A stretch of DNA of 64,000 nt from Ga0077527 sp964486865 (GTDB lineage Bacteria; Pseudomonadota; Gammaproteobacteria; Burkholderiales; SG8-41): the NCBI GenBank assembly GCA_964486865.1, contig CAZAOZ010000004.1:1-64000 (forward strand), written 5' to 3'. This document shows positions 51,692 through 60,744 of the stretch, piece after piece. The notes under the pieces were generated by a model. That model was not told the origin of the DNA, ran no database searches, and was given only the letters and a program-made list of their open reading frames with translations. A program made the translations under genes and the position numbers. Within the stretch, counting starts at the first letter, position 1. Each line of letters opens with the position of its first letter.

Positions 51692-52397
51692 GGCTCTGGC
51701 ACTCGCACTGCTGCTCGCCGGCGCGCCGCTGCAGGCCGCTCCGGCGCCGCCGCAATCAGTCATCGCGCACTACGACGTGTCGCTGAACGGCGCGCCGGTG
51801 GCCGTCATGCACGAAACCTTTGAAGCACGCGACGGCCGCTACCAGATCATCAGCGAAACCCGCGCGAAGGGTGTGCTGGCGCTGGCGCAACGCCGCCCGG
51901 GGCGGCTCAGCAGCAGCGGCGCCGTGGATCGCAACGGCCTGCGGCCGCAGGTTTTCGAAGGCACCCGCGGTAACAACGATGCACGGCGCGTACACGCCGA
52001 ATTCGACTGGCAGGCACGCAGCCTGACTCTCGCGCACGATGGCCGCACCGAGACTGTCGAGTTGCCCGAGGGCGCACAGGACCGGCTCTCGGTGATGTAT
52101 CAGTTCCTGTATCTTGATCACACGCTCGACCACACGAAGCTCGACGGGCTGACGCTCGCCCTGACCAACGGCCGCAAGCTCGATCACTACCGTTACGGCA
52201 TCGGCGCGGATACCGCGCTCGATACGCCGCTCGGCCGCCTGCAGGTCGTGCATCTGGTCAAGCACCATGCCGCGGGCGAAACCGCCACCGAAATCTGGCT
52301 GGCGCGCGAGCACCGGCTGATGCCGGTGAAAATGCGCATCATCGAAGACGACGGCACCCGCTACGAGCAGATCATCGCCCGTCTGGAAATGCTATGA
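51684..52397 (+). CDS. DUF3108 domain protein with signal peptide
   Basis: A 237-residue exported protein. MIKALALALLLAGAPLQAAP is a signal peptide. The body is the beta-rich DUF3108 domain (YDVSLNGAPVAVMHETFEAR, LDTPLGRLQVVHLVKHH, VKMRIIEDDG). It overlaps purN by 8 bp and the next gene by 4 bp, so the three are coupled. Function is unknown, but related proteins occur in the periplasm of many proteobacteria. Confidence 0.82.
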   Translation: MIKALALALLLAGAPLQAAPAPPQSVIAHYDVSLNGAPVAVMHETFEARDGRYQIISETRAKGVLALAQRRPGRLSSSGAVDRNGLRPQVFEGTRGNNDARRVHAEFDWQARSLTLAHDGRTETVELPEGAQDRLSVMYQFLYLDHTLDHTKLDGLTLALTNGRKLDHYRYGIGADTALDTPLGRLQVVHLVKHHAAGETATEIWLAREHRLMPVKMRIIEDDGTRYEQIIARLEML

Positions 52398-53416
52398 GGC
52401 GCAGCCCCGCAACCCGATTGTTCGCCGCGGCAGCGCTGTCCGTTGCCGCGCATGCCGCGTTGCTGGCCGGATCGTGGCTGATGCCGCCGGCACCGGCGCC
52501 GGAATTGCCGCCGCTGCTGGCGCGACTGGAACCGTTGCCCGCGGCACCCACACCGCCCGCACCACCCCGGCCCAGACGCATCGCCTCCGCACCGCCCGTT
52601 GCGCCGTCGTTCTTCCCCGATGCGCCGGCGGTCATCCCCGATACACCGGTGCAGGCCGCGGAAACGACAGAACCTGCGCCCGCACCGGCTGCGCCGCCGG
52701 TCGCCGTCGCCAGCGCCGCGCCGACCACCTTTGCCTTGCCGGAAACGCCTCCGCTGCCGAGTTTCCCGCGCAAGGGCCGCATCACCTATCTGCTGACCAT
52801 GGGCCCGGACCACACCCCCATCGGCCGCACGGTGCAGACCTGGGAGTTTGAAGGGGACCGTTACCGGCTCGGCAGCCAGTCGGAGAGCACCGGTCTGCTC
52901 GAACTGTTCCGGCCGCACCGCTACCACTATCTGAGCCAGGGCACGCTGTCGGACCAGGGCCTGCGCCCGGAACGGTTTCTGGCGAGCATCAAGCGCGGCA
53001 GCCGCACCGAGGAAGCGCTGGCGGTGTTCGACTGGAATGAACACCGCGCGCGACTGGGACGCGTGCCGCAGCAAACCACCGTCGCCCTGCCCGCCGGCAG
53101 CCAGGATGTCATCAGTTTCATGTACCAGCTGGCGCTGGCGCCGCCGCCGACCGGCCGTATCAGTCTGCCGTTCACCCGCGGCTCCAGTCTGGAAACCGTC
53201 AGCTTCGACGTGCTGCCTGAAGAAACCATAGACACGCCGCTCGGCCGCCTGCGCACCGTGCCGGTGGTGCAGGCGCGCGCCGCGGGCCACGAAAGCCTCG
53301 CCGTCTGGCTGGCCGCCGATTACCGCCACCTGCCGGTACGTGTCCGCTTTTTCAACCGCGACGGCGAGCTCTCCGGCGAGCAGCTGGTCAGCGAAATCCG
53401 GGTCGGCGACGAATGA
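52394..53416 (+). CDS. DUF3108 domain protein with Pro-rich membrane-anchored N-terminus
   Basis: A 340-residue protein. A single N-terminal helix (LFAAAALSVAAHAALLAGSW) and a Pro/Ala-rich spacer (about residues 35-115) resemble TonB-like linkers, and a DUF3108 domain follows (ITYLLTMGPDHTPIGRTVQT, IDTPLGRLRTVPVVQAR). It is a partial paralogue of the preceding gene; IDTPLGRLRTV and LDTPLGRLQVV match. The layout suggests two periplasmic partners spanning the cell envelope. Confidence 0.8.
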   Translation: MRRSPATRLFAAAALSVAAHAALLAGSWLMPPAPAPELPPLLARLEPLPAAPTPPAPPRPRRIASAPPVAPSFFPDAPAVIPDTPVQAAETTEPAPAPAAPPVAVASAAPTTFALPETPPLPSFPRKGRITYLLTMGPDHTPIGRTVQTWEFEGDRYRLGSQSESTGLLELFRPHRYHYLSQGTLSDQGLRPERFLASIKRGSRTEEALAVFDWNEHRARLGRVPQQTTVALPAGSQDVISFMYQLALAPPPTGRISLPFTRGSSLETVSFDVLPEETIDTPLGRLRTVPVVQARAAGHESLAVWLAADYRHLPVRVRFFNRDGELSGEQLVSEIRVGDE

Positions 53417-53447
53417 GCGTTTCATGATGAATGACTATCAGAACGCT

Positions 53448-53491
53448 CAATCCCTCTCCCCAACCCTCTCCCACGAGGAGAGGGAGAGAAT
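53448..53491. repeat. CCCTCTCCC-type intergenic hairpin, copy 3
   Basis: CAATCCCTCTCCCCAACCCT followed by CTCCCACGAGGAGAGGGAGA. It lies between the DUF3108 and RsmB-type genes. Same element type as 33139 and 33932. Confidence 0.65.
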
Positions 53492-53530
53492 GGCGTTAAT
53501 CCGCTCCCGCGAATTAACGAAAGGCTAATA

Positions 53531-54823
53531 GTGAAACCTGCCCCTGCCACACCCGAGGCCCGTCCCGGGCCGAACCTGTCGCGCCTTGCCGACGCCGCAC
53601 ACGCGCTGCAGCGTGTGCTGACGTTCGAATATCCCGCCGACGCCGTGCTGAGCCGCTATTTCCGCGACCGCCATGCGCTGGGGCAGCATGATCGCGCTTT
53701 TGTCGCGGAAGCCGTCTTCGGCGTACTGCGGCGCAAGCATCTGCTCGATCACATTGCCCCGCAGGCGACGCCGCGGCAACTGCTGCTGCTGTGGCTCACG
53801 CGCATCGCGGGTTTCAGCGGACGCGACATCGGCGCGCTGTGCAGTACGGAGGAAGCGCAATGGCTCAATGCCACGCGCGCACAGACCACGGCGGGGGCAC
53901 CGCTGGCGGTCGAAGCCGATCTGCCCGAATGGGTCGTCGAGCGCCTGCAGACACTGCATGACGACACCTTCATCCGCGCGCTCGGCCGCGCGCTGCAGGA
54001 ACCGGCGCCGCTCGATCTGCGCGTCAACACCCTCAAGGCGACGCGGGATGAAGTGCTGGCGAAACTCGTGGCCGACGGCCACGCGGCGGCGCCGACGCCC
54101 TACTCGCCGCTCGGCATCCGCCTGCAGGGCCGGCCGTCGATCAACCGCCTGCCATTGTTCATGTCCGGCGCCATCGAAGTGCAGGACGAAGGCAGCCAGT
54201 TGCTCGGTTACCTGCTGGCGCCGCGACGCTCGGATCTGGTGGTGGATTTCTGCGCCGGCGCCGGCGGCAAGACGCTGATGCTGGGCGCGCTGATGCATTC
54301 GCAGGGCCGCGTCTATGCCTTCGACGTGTCACAGAAGAGGCTCGCCAACCTGAAACCGCGGCTGAAACGCTCGGGGCTGTCTAATCTGCATCCGCTGGTC
54401 ATCGCGCACGAAAACGACACCAAGGTGAAGCGCCTCGCCGGCAAGATCGACCGGGTGCTGGTCGATGCGCCGTGCAGCGGCCTCGGCACGCTGCGCCGCA
54501 ATCCCGACCTCAAGTTCCGCCAGTCGCCGCAGACCGTCGCCGAACTGGTCGTCAAGCAGACCGCCATCCTCAACGCCGCGGCGCGCCTGGTCAAACCCGG
54601 CGGGCGCCTGGTGTACGCCACCTGCAGCCTGCTCGCCGAGGAAAACCAGCAGATCATCGCGGCTTTCCTCGCCGGCCATCCGCAATTCAGCGAGCTCGAT
54701 TGCGCCGAACTGCTGCGCCGCCAGAACATCGCGCTCGACTGCGGCGCGCAACTGCAGTTGTGGCCGCAGCTGCATCGCACCGACGGCTTTTTCGCCGCGG
54801 CGCTGGAACGCACCGCAGGTTGA
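53531..54823 (+). CDS. RsmB/NOP-family rRNA cytosine-C5 methyltransferase
   Basis: A 430-residue S-adenosylmethionine-dependent methyltransferase. An N-terminal NusB-like domain precedes the catalytic domain with VVDFCAGAGGKTLMLGALM. The two catalytic cysteines are in VDAPCSGLGTLRRNPD and YATCSLLAEEN. GTG 53531 follows AAAGG. It may modify 16S rRNA (RsmB, C967) or another RNA; the exact target is not proven. Confidence 0.87.
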   Translation: MKPAPATPEARPGPNLSRLADAAHALQRVLTFEYPADAVLSRYFRDRHALGQHDRAFVAEAVFGVLRRKHLLDHIAPQATPRQLLLLWLTRIAGFSGRDIGALCSTEEAQWLNATRAQTTAGAPLAVEADLPEWVVERLQTLHDDTFIRALGRALQEPAPLDLRVNTLKATRDEVLAKLVADGHAAAPTPYSPLGIRLQGRPSINRLPLFMSGAIEVQDEGSQLLGYLLAPRRSDLVVDFCAGAGGKTLMLGALMHSQGRVYAFDVSQKRLANLKPRLKRSGLSNLHPLVIAHENDTKVKRLAGKIDRVLVDAPCSGLGTLRRNPDLKFRQSPQTVAELVVKQTAILNAAARLVKPGGRLVYATCSLLAEENQQIIAAFLAGHPQFSELDCAELLRRQNIALDCGAQLQLWPQLHRTDGFFAAALERTAG

Positions 54824-54899
54824 GGGTCGCTGTACTCTGCTGATCGCGTGCTAAAGTAACTGCTGTCGCAACCACCATCCGTCAGCGCAGCCCGAACCG

Positions 54900-56201
54900 A
54901 TGCCCGCCACCCCCCAACTGGAAAGCCTGCTGATCGCCCTGTGGACCGACCTGCACAGCATCGAAGTGCTGTGGCAGGTTGGCGCGCTGGCGCTGTGCGT
55001 GATTGCCGGCTGGCTGATCTCACACCGCTACAATCTCCGGGTTCGCAGCCGCGCCGCGCCGGATGCCACGCAGGTGATCAGTATCGGCAGCCTGCAGCGC
55101 CTGCTGTTCCCGCTGTCGGCGCTGGTACTCGTTCTCGTCGGCCAGGCCGTGCTGCGTTTCTGGCAACCTGTGCATTTGCTGACTTTCGCTGCTGCGCTGC
55201 TGCTGGCGATGGCGGTGATTCGCATCGCGATTTACGCGATGCGCCATACTTTTGCGCCGAGCAAGTGGTTGCGCGCCTCCGAGCGCTGGATCAGCTGGCT
55301 GGCCTGGATCGGCGTCGTCATCTATGTGGCCGGGCTGTGGCCGCACGTGCGCGCTGCGCTCGACGATGTCGGCATCGTCTTTGGCAAAGACCGCATTTCC
55401 CTGCTGCTCGTGGTGCGGGCCTTGCTGTCCGTGGCCGTGACGCTGCTGGTCGCGCTGTGGCTGGGGCGCATCGCCGAAACGCGACTGATGAGTGCGACCA
55501 GCCTGCAGATCAACGTACGCGTGATGTTCACCAAGCTGGCACAGATCCTGTTGCTGCTGCTCGCGATCCTGATCGCCCTGCCCGCGGTGGGCATCGATCT
55601 GACGGTGCTCTCGGTGTTCGGCGGCATGCTCGGCGTCGGCATCGGCTTCGGCTTGCAGAAAATCGCCGCCAATTACATCAGCGGCTTCATCATCCTGCTC
55701 GACCGCTCGGTCAGCCCCGGCGATCTGCTCACCATCGGCGAGTACACCGGCACGCTGACCAAAATGACGGCGCGCTATGTGGTGCTGCGCACTCCCGGGG
55801 GGCTGGAAACCATCATCCCCAATGAAAACCTGATCACCGTTCCCGTCGTCAACCATACCCTGAGCGATCGCAAAGTCCGTATCGCGATTCCGGTGCAGGT
55901 GGCCTATGCCACCGACCTCGATCAGGCGCGCGAGTTGATGGTCAAAGTTGCCGCAGAACTCCCGCGCGTCATCAGGGATCCGGCGCCGGGCTCGCTGATT
56001 ACCGGGTTCGCCGACAGCGGCATCAATCTCGAGCTGGGAGTATGGATCGAGGATTCCGAAGAGGGGGTGGGCGGACTGCGTTCCGATCTCTACGACGGCA
56101 TCTGGCGCGCCTTCCGCCAGGCCGGCATTGAGATCCCTTATCCGCAGCGCGAAATCCGGGTGCTGGGAACCGTCAGTTCCGTGACCGACAATCAGAAATA
56201 A
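54900..56201 (+). CDS. MscS-type mechanosensitive ion channel
   Basis: A 433-residue membrane protein. Four to five helices precede the MscS core: the pore helix region SVFGGMLGVGIGFGLQKIAA, then NYISGFIILLDRSVSPGDLL and the beta domain (VNHTLSDRKVRIAIPVQVAY). It opens under osmotic shock. C-terminal length is normal. The stop falls in AT-rich motif copy 5. Confidence 0.88.
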   Translation: MPATPQLESLLIALWTDLHSIEVLWQVGALALCVIAGWLISHRYNLRVRSRAAPDATQVISIGSLQRLLFPLSALVLVLVGQAVLRFWQPVHLLTFAAALLLAMAVIRIAIYAMRHTFAPSKWLRASERWISWLAWIGVVIYVAGLWPHVRAALDDVGIVFGKDRISLLLVVRALLSVAVTLLVALWLGRIAETRLMSATSLQINVRVMFTKLAQILLLLLAILIALPAVGIDLTVLSVFGGMLGVGIGFGLQKIAANYISGFIILLDRSVSPGDLLTIGEYTGTLTKMTARYVVLRTPGGLETIIPNENLITVPVVNHTLSDRKVRIAIPVQVAYATDLDQARELMVKVAAELPRVIRDPAPGSLITGFADSGINLELGVWIEDSEEGVGGLRSDLYDGIWRAFRQAGIEIPYPQREIRVLGTVSSVTDNQK

Positions 56202-56225
56202 TTGTCATTAAAAACAACGGGTTGC
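56197..56225 (-). repeat. AT-rich dispersed motif, copy 5
   Basis: On the minus strand GGCAACCCGTTGTTTTTAAT then GACAATTATTT. It begins at the last codon and TAA stop of the MscS-type gene and extends into the gap before the desaturase. Confidence 0.6.
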
Positions 56226-56329
56226 CATTAAGTTCCGGGAGAATTTTACCCCGCAGTCTATCCCCCGCTATTGATCTTCAGTACACTGCGCCCGTCATAG
56301 TGGTTGCGTCCATAAAAGCGAGGAGTTGA

Positions 56330-57490
56330 ATGTATACAGGAATTCTGGATTTACCGTGGTGGGGTTACATCGCGTACGCGCTGGTCGTCACCCATATCAC
56401 CATTGCGGCGGTGACGATCTATCTGCACCGCCATTCGGCGCATCGCGCGCTCGACCTGCATCCGCTGGCGTCCCATTTCTTCCGCTGCTGGCTGTGGCTG
56501 ACCACCGGCATGCTGACCAAACACTGGACGGCCATCCACCGCAAGCACCATGCCAAATGCGAAACCGTTGACGATCCGCACAGCCCGCAGATTCTCGGCA
56601 TCCGCAAAGTGCTGCTGGAAGGCGCGGAACTGTACCGCAAGGAAGGCCGCAACAAGGAAACGCTGGAGCGCTACGGCTACGGCACGCCTGATGACTGGCT
56701 GGAACGCAAGGTTTACAGCCACGACCGCTACGGCATTGCGTTGATGCTGATCACCAACGTGATACTGCTCGGCCCGATCGGCATTACCGTCTTTGCCGTG
56801 CAGATGCTGTGGATCCCGTTCCTTGCCGCCGGCGTCATCAACGGCATCGGCCACTACTGGGGTTATCGCACCTTCCAGCCTGAGGACTCCAGCACCAACA
56901 TCGTGCCCTGGGGCATCCTGATCGGCGGTGAAGAACTGCACAACAATCACCACGCTTTTGCGACCTCGGCAAAACTGTCGAACCAGTGGTACGAATTCGA
57001 CATCGGCTGGCTCTACATCCGCATACTCGAAACGCTGGGCCTTGCGAAAGTGAAAAAAGTTGCACCCAAGCTGGTTCTCGACAGTTCCAAAACCCGTTGC
57101 GACCTCGGCACGCTGCAAGCCATCGTGACGCATCGCTACGAGGTAGTGGCCAAGTACGCGACCACCTTGCGCGCCACCTGCGCCGGCGAGCTGCAGGCGA
57201 TCAAGGACAAGGCCGCCGACGTCGATACCGGCAAACTGAAACGCTGGCTGCGCATCGACAAGGCCGCCCTGCCGGCGGCTGAGCAGGAACAACGCGCACT
57301 GGCCATCCGCCACAGCAATACGCTGGGCACGGTGTACACGATGCGTGATGAACTGGCGCAGCTGTGGCAGCGCTCAACCGCATCGAAAGAGCAGCTGGTC
57401 AGGCAACTGGAAGACTGGTGCAGCCGCGCCGAAGCCAGCGGCATCGAAGCGCTGGAGCAGTTTTCCCGGCGACTGCGCTGCTACGCCTGA
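56330..57490 (+). CDS. Membrane fatty-acid desaturase (DesA/delta-9 type)
   Basis: A 386-residue di-iron enzyme. The three histidine boxes are HRHSAHR (about residues 33-39), HRKHHAK (about 73-79) and HNNHHAF (about 204-210). Four membrane helices surround them. It introduces double bonds into fatty acyl chains. A charged C-terminal extension of about 140 residues (after about 245) is longer than in minimal desaturases and may be helical. It ends in a strong shared terminator. Confidence 0.9.
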   Translation: MYTGILDLPWWGYIAYALVVTHITIAAVTIYLHRHSAHRALDLHPLASHFFRCWLWLTTGMLTKHWTAIHRKHHAKCETVDDPHSPQILGIRKVLLEGAELYRKEGRNKETLERYGYGTPDDWLERKVYSHDRYGIALMLITNVILLGPIGITVFAVQMLWIPFLAAGVINGIGHYWGYRTFQPEDSSTNIVPWGILIGGEELHNNHHAFATSAKLSNQWYEFDIGWLYIRILETLGLAKVKKVAPKLVLDSSKTRCDLGTLQAIVTHRYEVVAKYATTLRATCAGELQAIKDKAADVDTGKLKRWLRIDKAALPAAEQEQRALAIRHSNTLGTVYTMRDELAQLWQRSTASKEQLVRQLEDWCSRAEASGIEALEQFSRRLRCYA

Positions 57491-57505
57491 GGTAACAACA
57501 CGCCA

Positions 57506-57541
57506 AACAAAAAGCCCGCCGGAAGGCGGGCTTTTTGTTTG
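57506..57541. terminator. Bidirectional rho-independent terminator
   Basis: AAAAAGCCCGCCGGAAGGCG then GGCTTTTT: a perfect stem of ten pairs with a GGAA loop and A- and T-tracts. It serves the desaturase (plus) and the ribosomal protein genes (minus). Confidence 0.92.
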
Positions 57542-57622
57542 CTTCGCTCCTTGAACGGCACGCCTTGGCGTCCGTTCGAAGGAGCGAAAATAAACCGGCG
57601 GCAACGCCGTCCGGATTTATTC

Positions 57623-57778
57623 TTATTTGATTTTGGCTTCCTTGTAGAGCACATGCTTGCGCGCGACGGGATCGAACTTCTTGATCTCCATCTTCTCGGT
57701 CATCGTGCGCTTGTTCTTGGTCGTGGTGTAGAAATGGCCGGTGCCGGCGCTGGATTCGAGTTTGATTTTTTCACGCAT
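57623..57778 (-). CDS. rpmG: 50S ribosomal protein L33
   Basis: A 51-residue protein: MREKIKLESSAGTGHFYTTT, then KNKRTMTEKMEIKKFDPVAR and KHVLYKEAKIK. It is the cysteine-free L33 form. It lies about 15 bp after rpmB, the usual rpmB-rpmG pair. Confidence 0.95.
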   Translation of the reverse strand: MREKIKLESSAGTGHFYTTTKNKRTMTEKMEIKKFDPVARKHVLYKEAKIK

Positions 57779-57792
57779 ATGCTTATCCGTCC

Positions 57793-58029
57793 TTAGATGT
57801 TCATGCCCTGCTCGCGCAGGTCGGCGAGTACGACATCAATACCCTTGCGGTCGATGGTGCGCAGTCCGGCGTTCGACACGCGCAGGTTCACCCAGCGGTT
57901 CTCTGTCTCGACCCAGAACCGGCGCTTGTGCAGGTTGGGCAGAAAACGGCGTTTGGTTTTGTTGTTGGCATGGGAAACATTGTTCCCGGTCATCGGTTTT
58001 TTGCCGGTGACGTCGCAGACCCGAGGCAT
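57793..58029 (-). CDS. rpmB: 50S ribosomal protein L28
   Basis: A 78-residue protein. MPRVCDVTGKKPMTGNNVSH and RRFLPNLHKRRFWVE are diagnostic. ATG 58029 is the correct start; an upstream extension is spurious. The zinc-binding cysteines of some L28 forms are reduced to one (C5). Confidence 0.95.
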   Translation of the reverse strand: MPRVCDVTGKKPMTGNNVSHANNKTKRRFLPNLHKRRFWVETENRWVNLRVSNAGLRTIDRKGIDVVLADLREQGMNI

Positions 58030-58126
58030 GGCAGTGCTCCGCAAATTCTGAAAAGGGCGAATCATACACTGCAACCGCTACCCACCTCAACCTGCAGGCA
58101 CACCCGGCCGCTACCGGGCCTAAAAC

Positions 58127-58154
58127 AACTATTTCAATTAAAACAACAAGTTAC
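58127..58154 (-). repeat. AT-rich dispersed motif, copy 6
   Basis: On the minus strand GTAACTTGTTGTTTTAATTG then AAATAGTT. The TAA of GTAAC is the stop codon of radC, so the motif overlaps the gene end precisely. Confidence 0.6.
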
Positions 58155-58825
58155 AGTAATCCACGCTCGGCGAATGACAATGCGCCGTCGCCGGCAATGA
58201 CAAAATGGTCGAGCACCCGCACATCCACCAGCGCCAGCGCCTGCTTCAGCGCCACGGTCAGCGCCTCGTCGGCGCGGCTGGGTTCGGCCACGCCCGAGGG
58301 GTGGTTGTGGGCGAAAATCACCGCGGCGGCATTGTGATGCAGTGCGCGCTTGACCACTTCGCGCGGATACACGCTGGTCTGCGTCAATGTGCCGCGGAAC
58401 AGTTCCTCGGAAGCCGTCACGCGGTGCTGCGCATCAAGGAACACCGCGATGAAAACTTCGTGCGGCCGGCCATGCAGCGTCAGCCGCAGATAATCACGCA
58501 CGGTCTGCGGCGCCGACAACACTGCTCCCGCATCGAGTTTTTCGCGCAGCGTGCGCCGCGCAATCTCCAGCGCCGCCTGCAGTTGCGCATACTTGGCCGG
58601 CCCCAGGCCCGGCTCGGCACAGAACGATTCGTTGGCCGCGCCCGCCAGTGCCGACAACGAACCGAAACGCGTCAGTTGCGTGCGCGCCAGTTCCACGGCG
58701 CTTTTGCCCTTGACGCCGGTGCGCAGGAAAATCGCCACCAATTCCGCATCCGACAGGCTCTGCGGCCCCTTGGCCAGCAGTTTCTCGCGGGGGCGGTCGT
58801 CCAGCGGCCAGTCGGTGATTGCCAT
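58151..58825 (-). CDS. radC: RadC/YicR-family JAB-domain protein
   Basis: A 224-residue protein. The N-terminal UPF0758 helix-hairpin-helix region includes GLGPAKYAQLQAALE, and the JAMM metal motif is HNHPSGVAEPSRAD, preceded by the conserved Glu. Once thought to act in DNA repair, its role is unclear; it may be a metallopeptidase. ATG 58825 is preferred over an upstream frame to 58912. Confidence 0.9.
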   Translation of the reverse strand: MAITDWPLDDRPREKLLAKGPQSLSDAELVAIFLRTGVKGKSAVELARTQLTRFGSLSALAGAANESFCAEPGLGPAKYAQLQAALEIARRTLREKLDAGAVLSAPQTVRDYLRLTLHGRPHEVFIAVFLDAQHRVTASEELFRGTLTQTSVYPREVVKRALHHNAAAVIFAHNHPSGVAEPSRADEALTVALKQALALVDVRVLDHFVIAGDGALSFAERGLL

Positions 58826-58934
58826 GATCGGGTTGCTCCGGGTGGGTGCTTGATGAACGCGCCGGCCAGCCCCCGGTTTACCCACCCCCGAATTTGCAGT
58901 TACACTGGCCATCCCTCGCAGCAGAAAGCGCTAC

Positions 58935-60167
58935 GTGCCTGATATGCAAAGCAAAAATGAGCACAAAAACGAACGCAGGAAGGTTCTGCTCGGCCTGACC
59001 GGCGGCATCGCCGCCTACAAGGCCGCTGAACTCGTGCGCCGGCTGGGTGACCGCGGCATCGAGGTACAGGTGGTGATGACCCAGGCGGCCTGCGGCTTCA
59101 TCACGCCGGCGACGCTGCAGGCGCTGTCGGGCAACCCGGTATACACCGACATGTGGGATGCGAGTATCCCGAATGCGATGGCGCATATCGAGCTGACGCG
59201 TGACAAGCAACTGATCGTCGTCGCGCCCGCCACCGCGGATTTTCTCGCCAAGGCCGCTCACGGCCTCGCCGACGACCTGCTGTCCACGCTGTGCCTCGCC
59301 CGCGAGTGCCCGCTGATCGTCGCGCCGGCGATGAACCGGCAGATGTGGGAACACCCGGCGACGCAGCGCAATGTCGCACAACTCAAACGCGACGGCATCA
59401 CCGTGCTCGGCCCCGACGCGGGCGACCAGGCCTGCGGCGAAACCGGCATGGGCCGCATGCTCGAAGCCGATGAACTTGCTGAAACCATCAGCGCTTTTCT
59501 CGAACCCAAGACATTGTCCGGCAGGCGCGTGCTGATGACCGCCGGGCCGACCTTCGAACCCATCGACGCCGTGCGCGGCATTACCAACCGCAGCTCCGGG
59601 AAAATGGGCTACGCGCTGGCGCGCGCAGCCATCGCCGCCGGCGCCGAGGTCACGCTGGTGTCCGGCCCGACCAGCCTTGCACCACCGGTTGGTGCGACGA
59701 TCGCCCGCGTACAAACCGCCGCGGAAATGTTCGAGGCCGTCAAAAAACAGGCGTCCAGGGCCGACATTTTCATCGGCGTCGCCGCGGTGGCCGATTACCG
59801 CGTCAGCGCGCCGCGCAAGCACAAGATCAAGAAAACCGACAAAACCCAGTTGCAGCTGAGCCTGGTGCCCAATCCCGACATCCTCGGCTGGATCGCGGCG
59901 CGGCCCAAACCGCCGTTCTGCGTCGGCTTTGCCGCCGAAAGCCGCAACCTCGATGCCTACGCCAACGAAAAACGCCGGCGCAAAAAAGTGCCGCTGATGA
60001 TCGCCAATCTCGCGCAGGAAGCCATCGGCGCCGACGACAACGAAGTAACGCTGCTCGATGACCGCGGCACACACCGCCTGCCGCGCGCGTCCAAGGACAT
60101 CGTCGCGCGGCAGATCATCAGCCACATCGCTGCGCTTTGCGGCGCCTCGCGCCGCAAGACACGGTGA
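58935..60167 (+). CDS. coaBC: Bifunctional phosphopantothenoylcysteine decarboxylase/synthetase
   Basis: A 410-residue CoA-synthesis enzyme. The N-terminal CoaC flavoprotein domain has GLTGGIAAYKAAELVRRLG and PAMNRQMWEHPATQRN. The C-terminal CoaB domain has TAGPTFEPIDAVRGITNRSS and KIKKTDK. It turns 4'-phosphopantothenate plus cysteine into 4'-phosphopantetheine. GTG 58935 or ATG 58944 may start it. Its stop lies in hairpin copy G. Confidence 0.94.
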   Translation: MPDMQSKNEHKNERRKVLLGLTGGIAAYKAAELVRRLGDRGIEVQVVMTQAACGFITPATLQALSGNPVYTDMWDASIPNAMAHIELTRDKQLIVVAPATADFLAKAAHGLADDLLSTLCLARECPLIVAPAMNRQMWEHPATQRNVAQLKRDGITVLGPDAGDQACGETGMGRMLEADELAETISAFLEPKTLSGRRVLMTAGPTFEPIDAVRGITNRSSGKMGYALARAAIAAGAEVTLVSGPTSLAPPVGATIARVQTAAEMFEAVKKQASRADIFIGVAAVADYRVSAPRKHKIKKTDKTQLQLSLVPNPDILGWIAARPKPPFCVGFAAESRNLDAYANEKRRRKKVPLMIANLAQEAIGADDNEVTLLDDRGTHRLPRASKDIVARQIISHIAALCGASRRKTR

Positions 60168-60290
60168 AGGGTGAATGCGTGAGAGATGAAGGGGGAAAAC
60201 CGGACCCCGCTGCCGCCGTCTCCGTTACCGGGTTCACACCCTTACCCTTCACGGCCGCCCAGCGGCATCACCTTTCACCCTTCACTGGTT
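60162..60290. repeat. Intergenic hairpin of short degenerate repeats, copy G
   Basis: Left units GGTGAAGGGTGAATG and right units CACCTTTCACCCTTCAC, with an internal CACCCTTACCCTTCACGG copy. It lies between coaBC and dut and has a long spacer of about 60 bp. Confidence 0.6.
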
Positions 60291-60294
60291 TGCA

Positions 60295-60744
60295 ATGAAA
60301 TCCATCGACGTCAAAATCCTCGACGCGCGGCTGCGCGACCAGTTGCCGCAATACGCAACCCCCGGCGCGGCCGGCCTCGACCTGCGCGCCTGCCTGGAAA
60401 AACCGCTGACGCTGCAACCCGGCCAGACCGAACTGATCCCCGCCGGCATGGCCATCCACATCGCCGATCCCGGCCTCGCCGCGATCATCCTGCCGCGCTC
60501 CGGCCTCGGCCACAAACACGGCATCGTGCTCGGCAACCTGGTCGGCCTGATCGATTCCGACTACCAGGGACAACTGTTCGTATCCACCTGGAACCGCGGC
60601 AATGCCGCGTTCACCATCAACCCGCTGGAACGCCTGGCGCAACTGGTGGTTGTCCCCGTCGTGCAGGTCGCCTTCAATATCGTCGATGATTTCACCGCTT
60701 CCGCCCGCGGCGCCGGCGGTTTTGGCAGCAGCGGGAGAAGCTAG
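60295..60744 (+). CDS. dut: Deoxyuridine 5'-triphosphate nucleotidohydrolase
   Basis: A 149-residue trimeric dUTPase that keeps uracil out of DNA. Motif 1 is TPGAAGLDLRAC, motif 2 PRSGLGHKHGIVLGN, motif 3 GLIDSDYQGQL, motif 4 RLAQLVVVPV and motif 5 ARGAGGFGSSG. All five are complete. Confidence 0.96.
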   Translation: MKSIDVKILDARLRDQLPQYATPGAAGLDLRACLEKPLTLQPGQTELIPAGMAIHIADPGLAAIILPRSGLGHKHGIVLGNLVGLIDSDYQGQLFVSTWNRGNAAFTINPLERLAQLVVVPVVQVAFNIVDDFTASARGAGGFGSSGRS

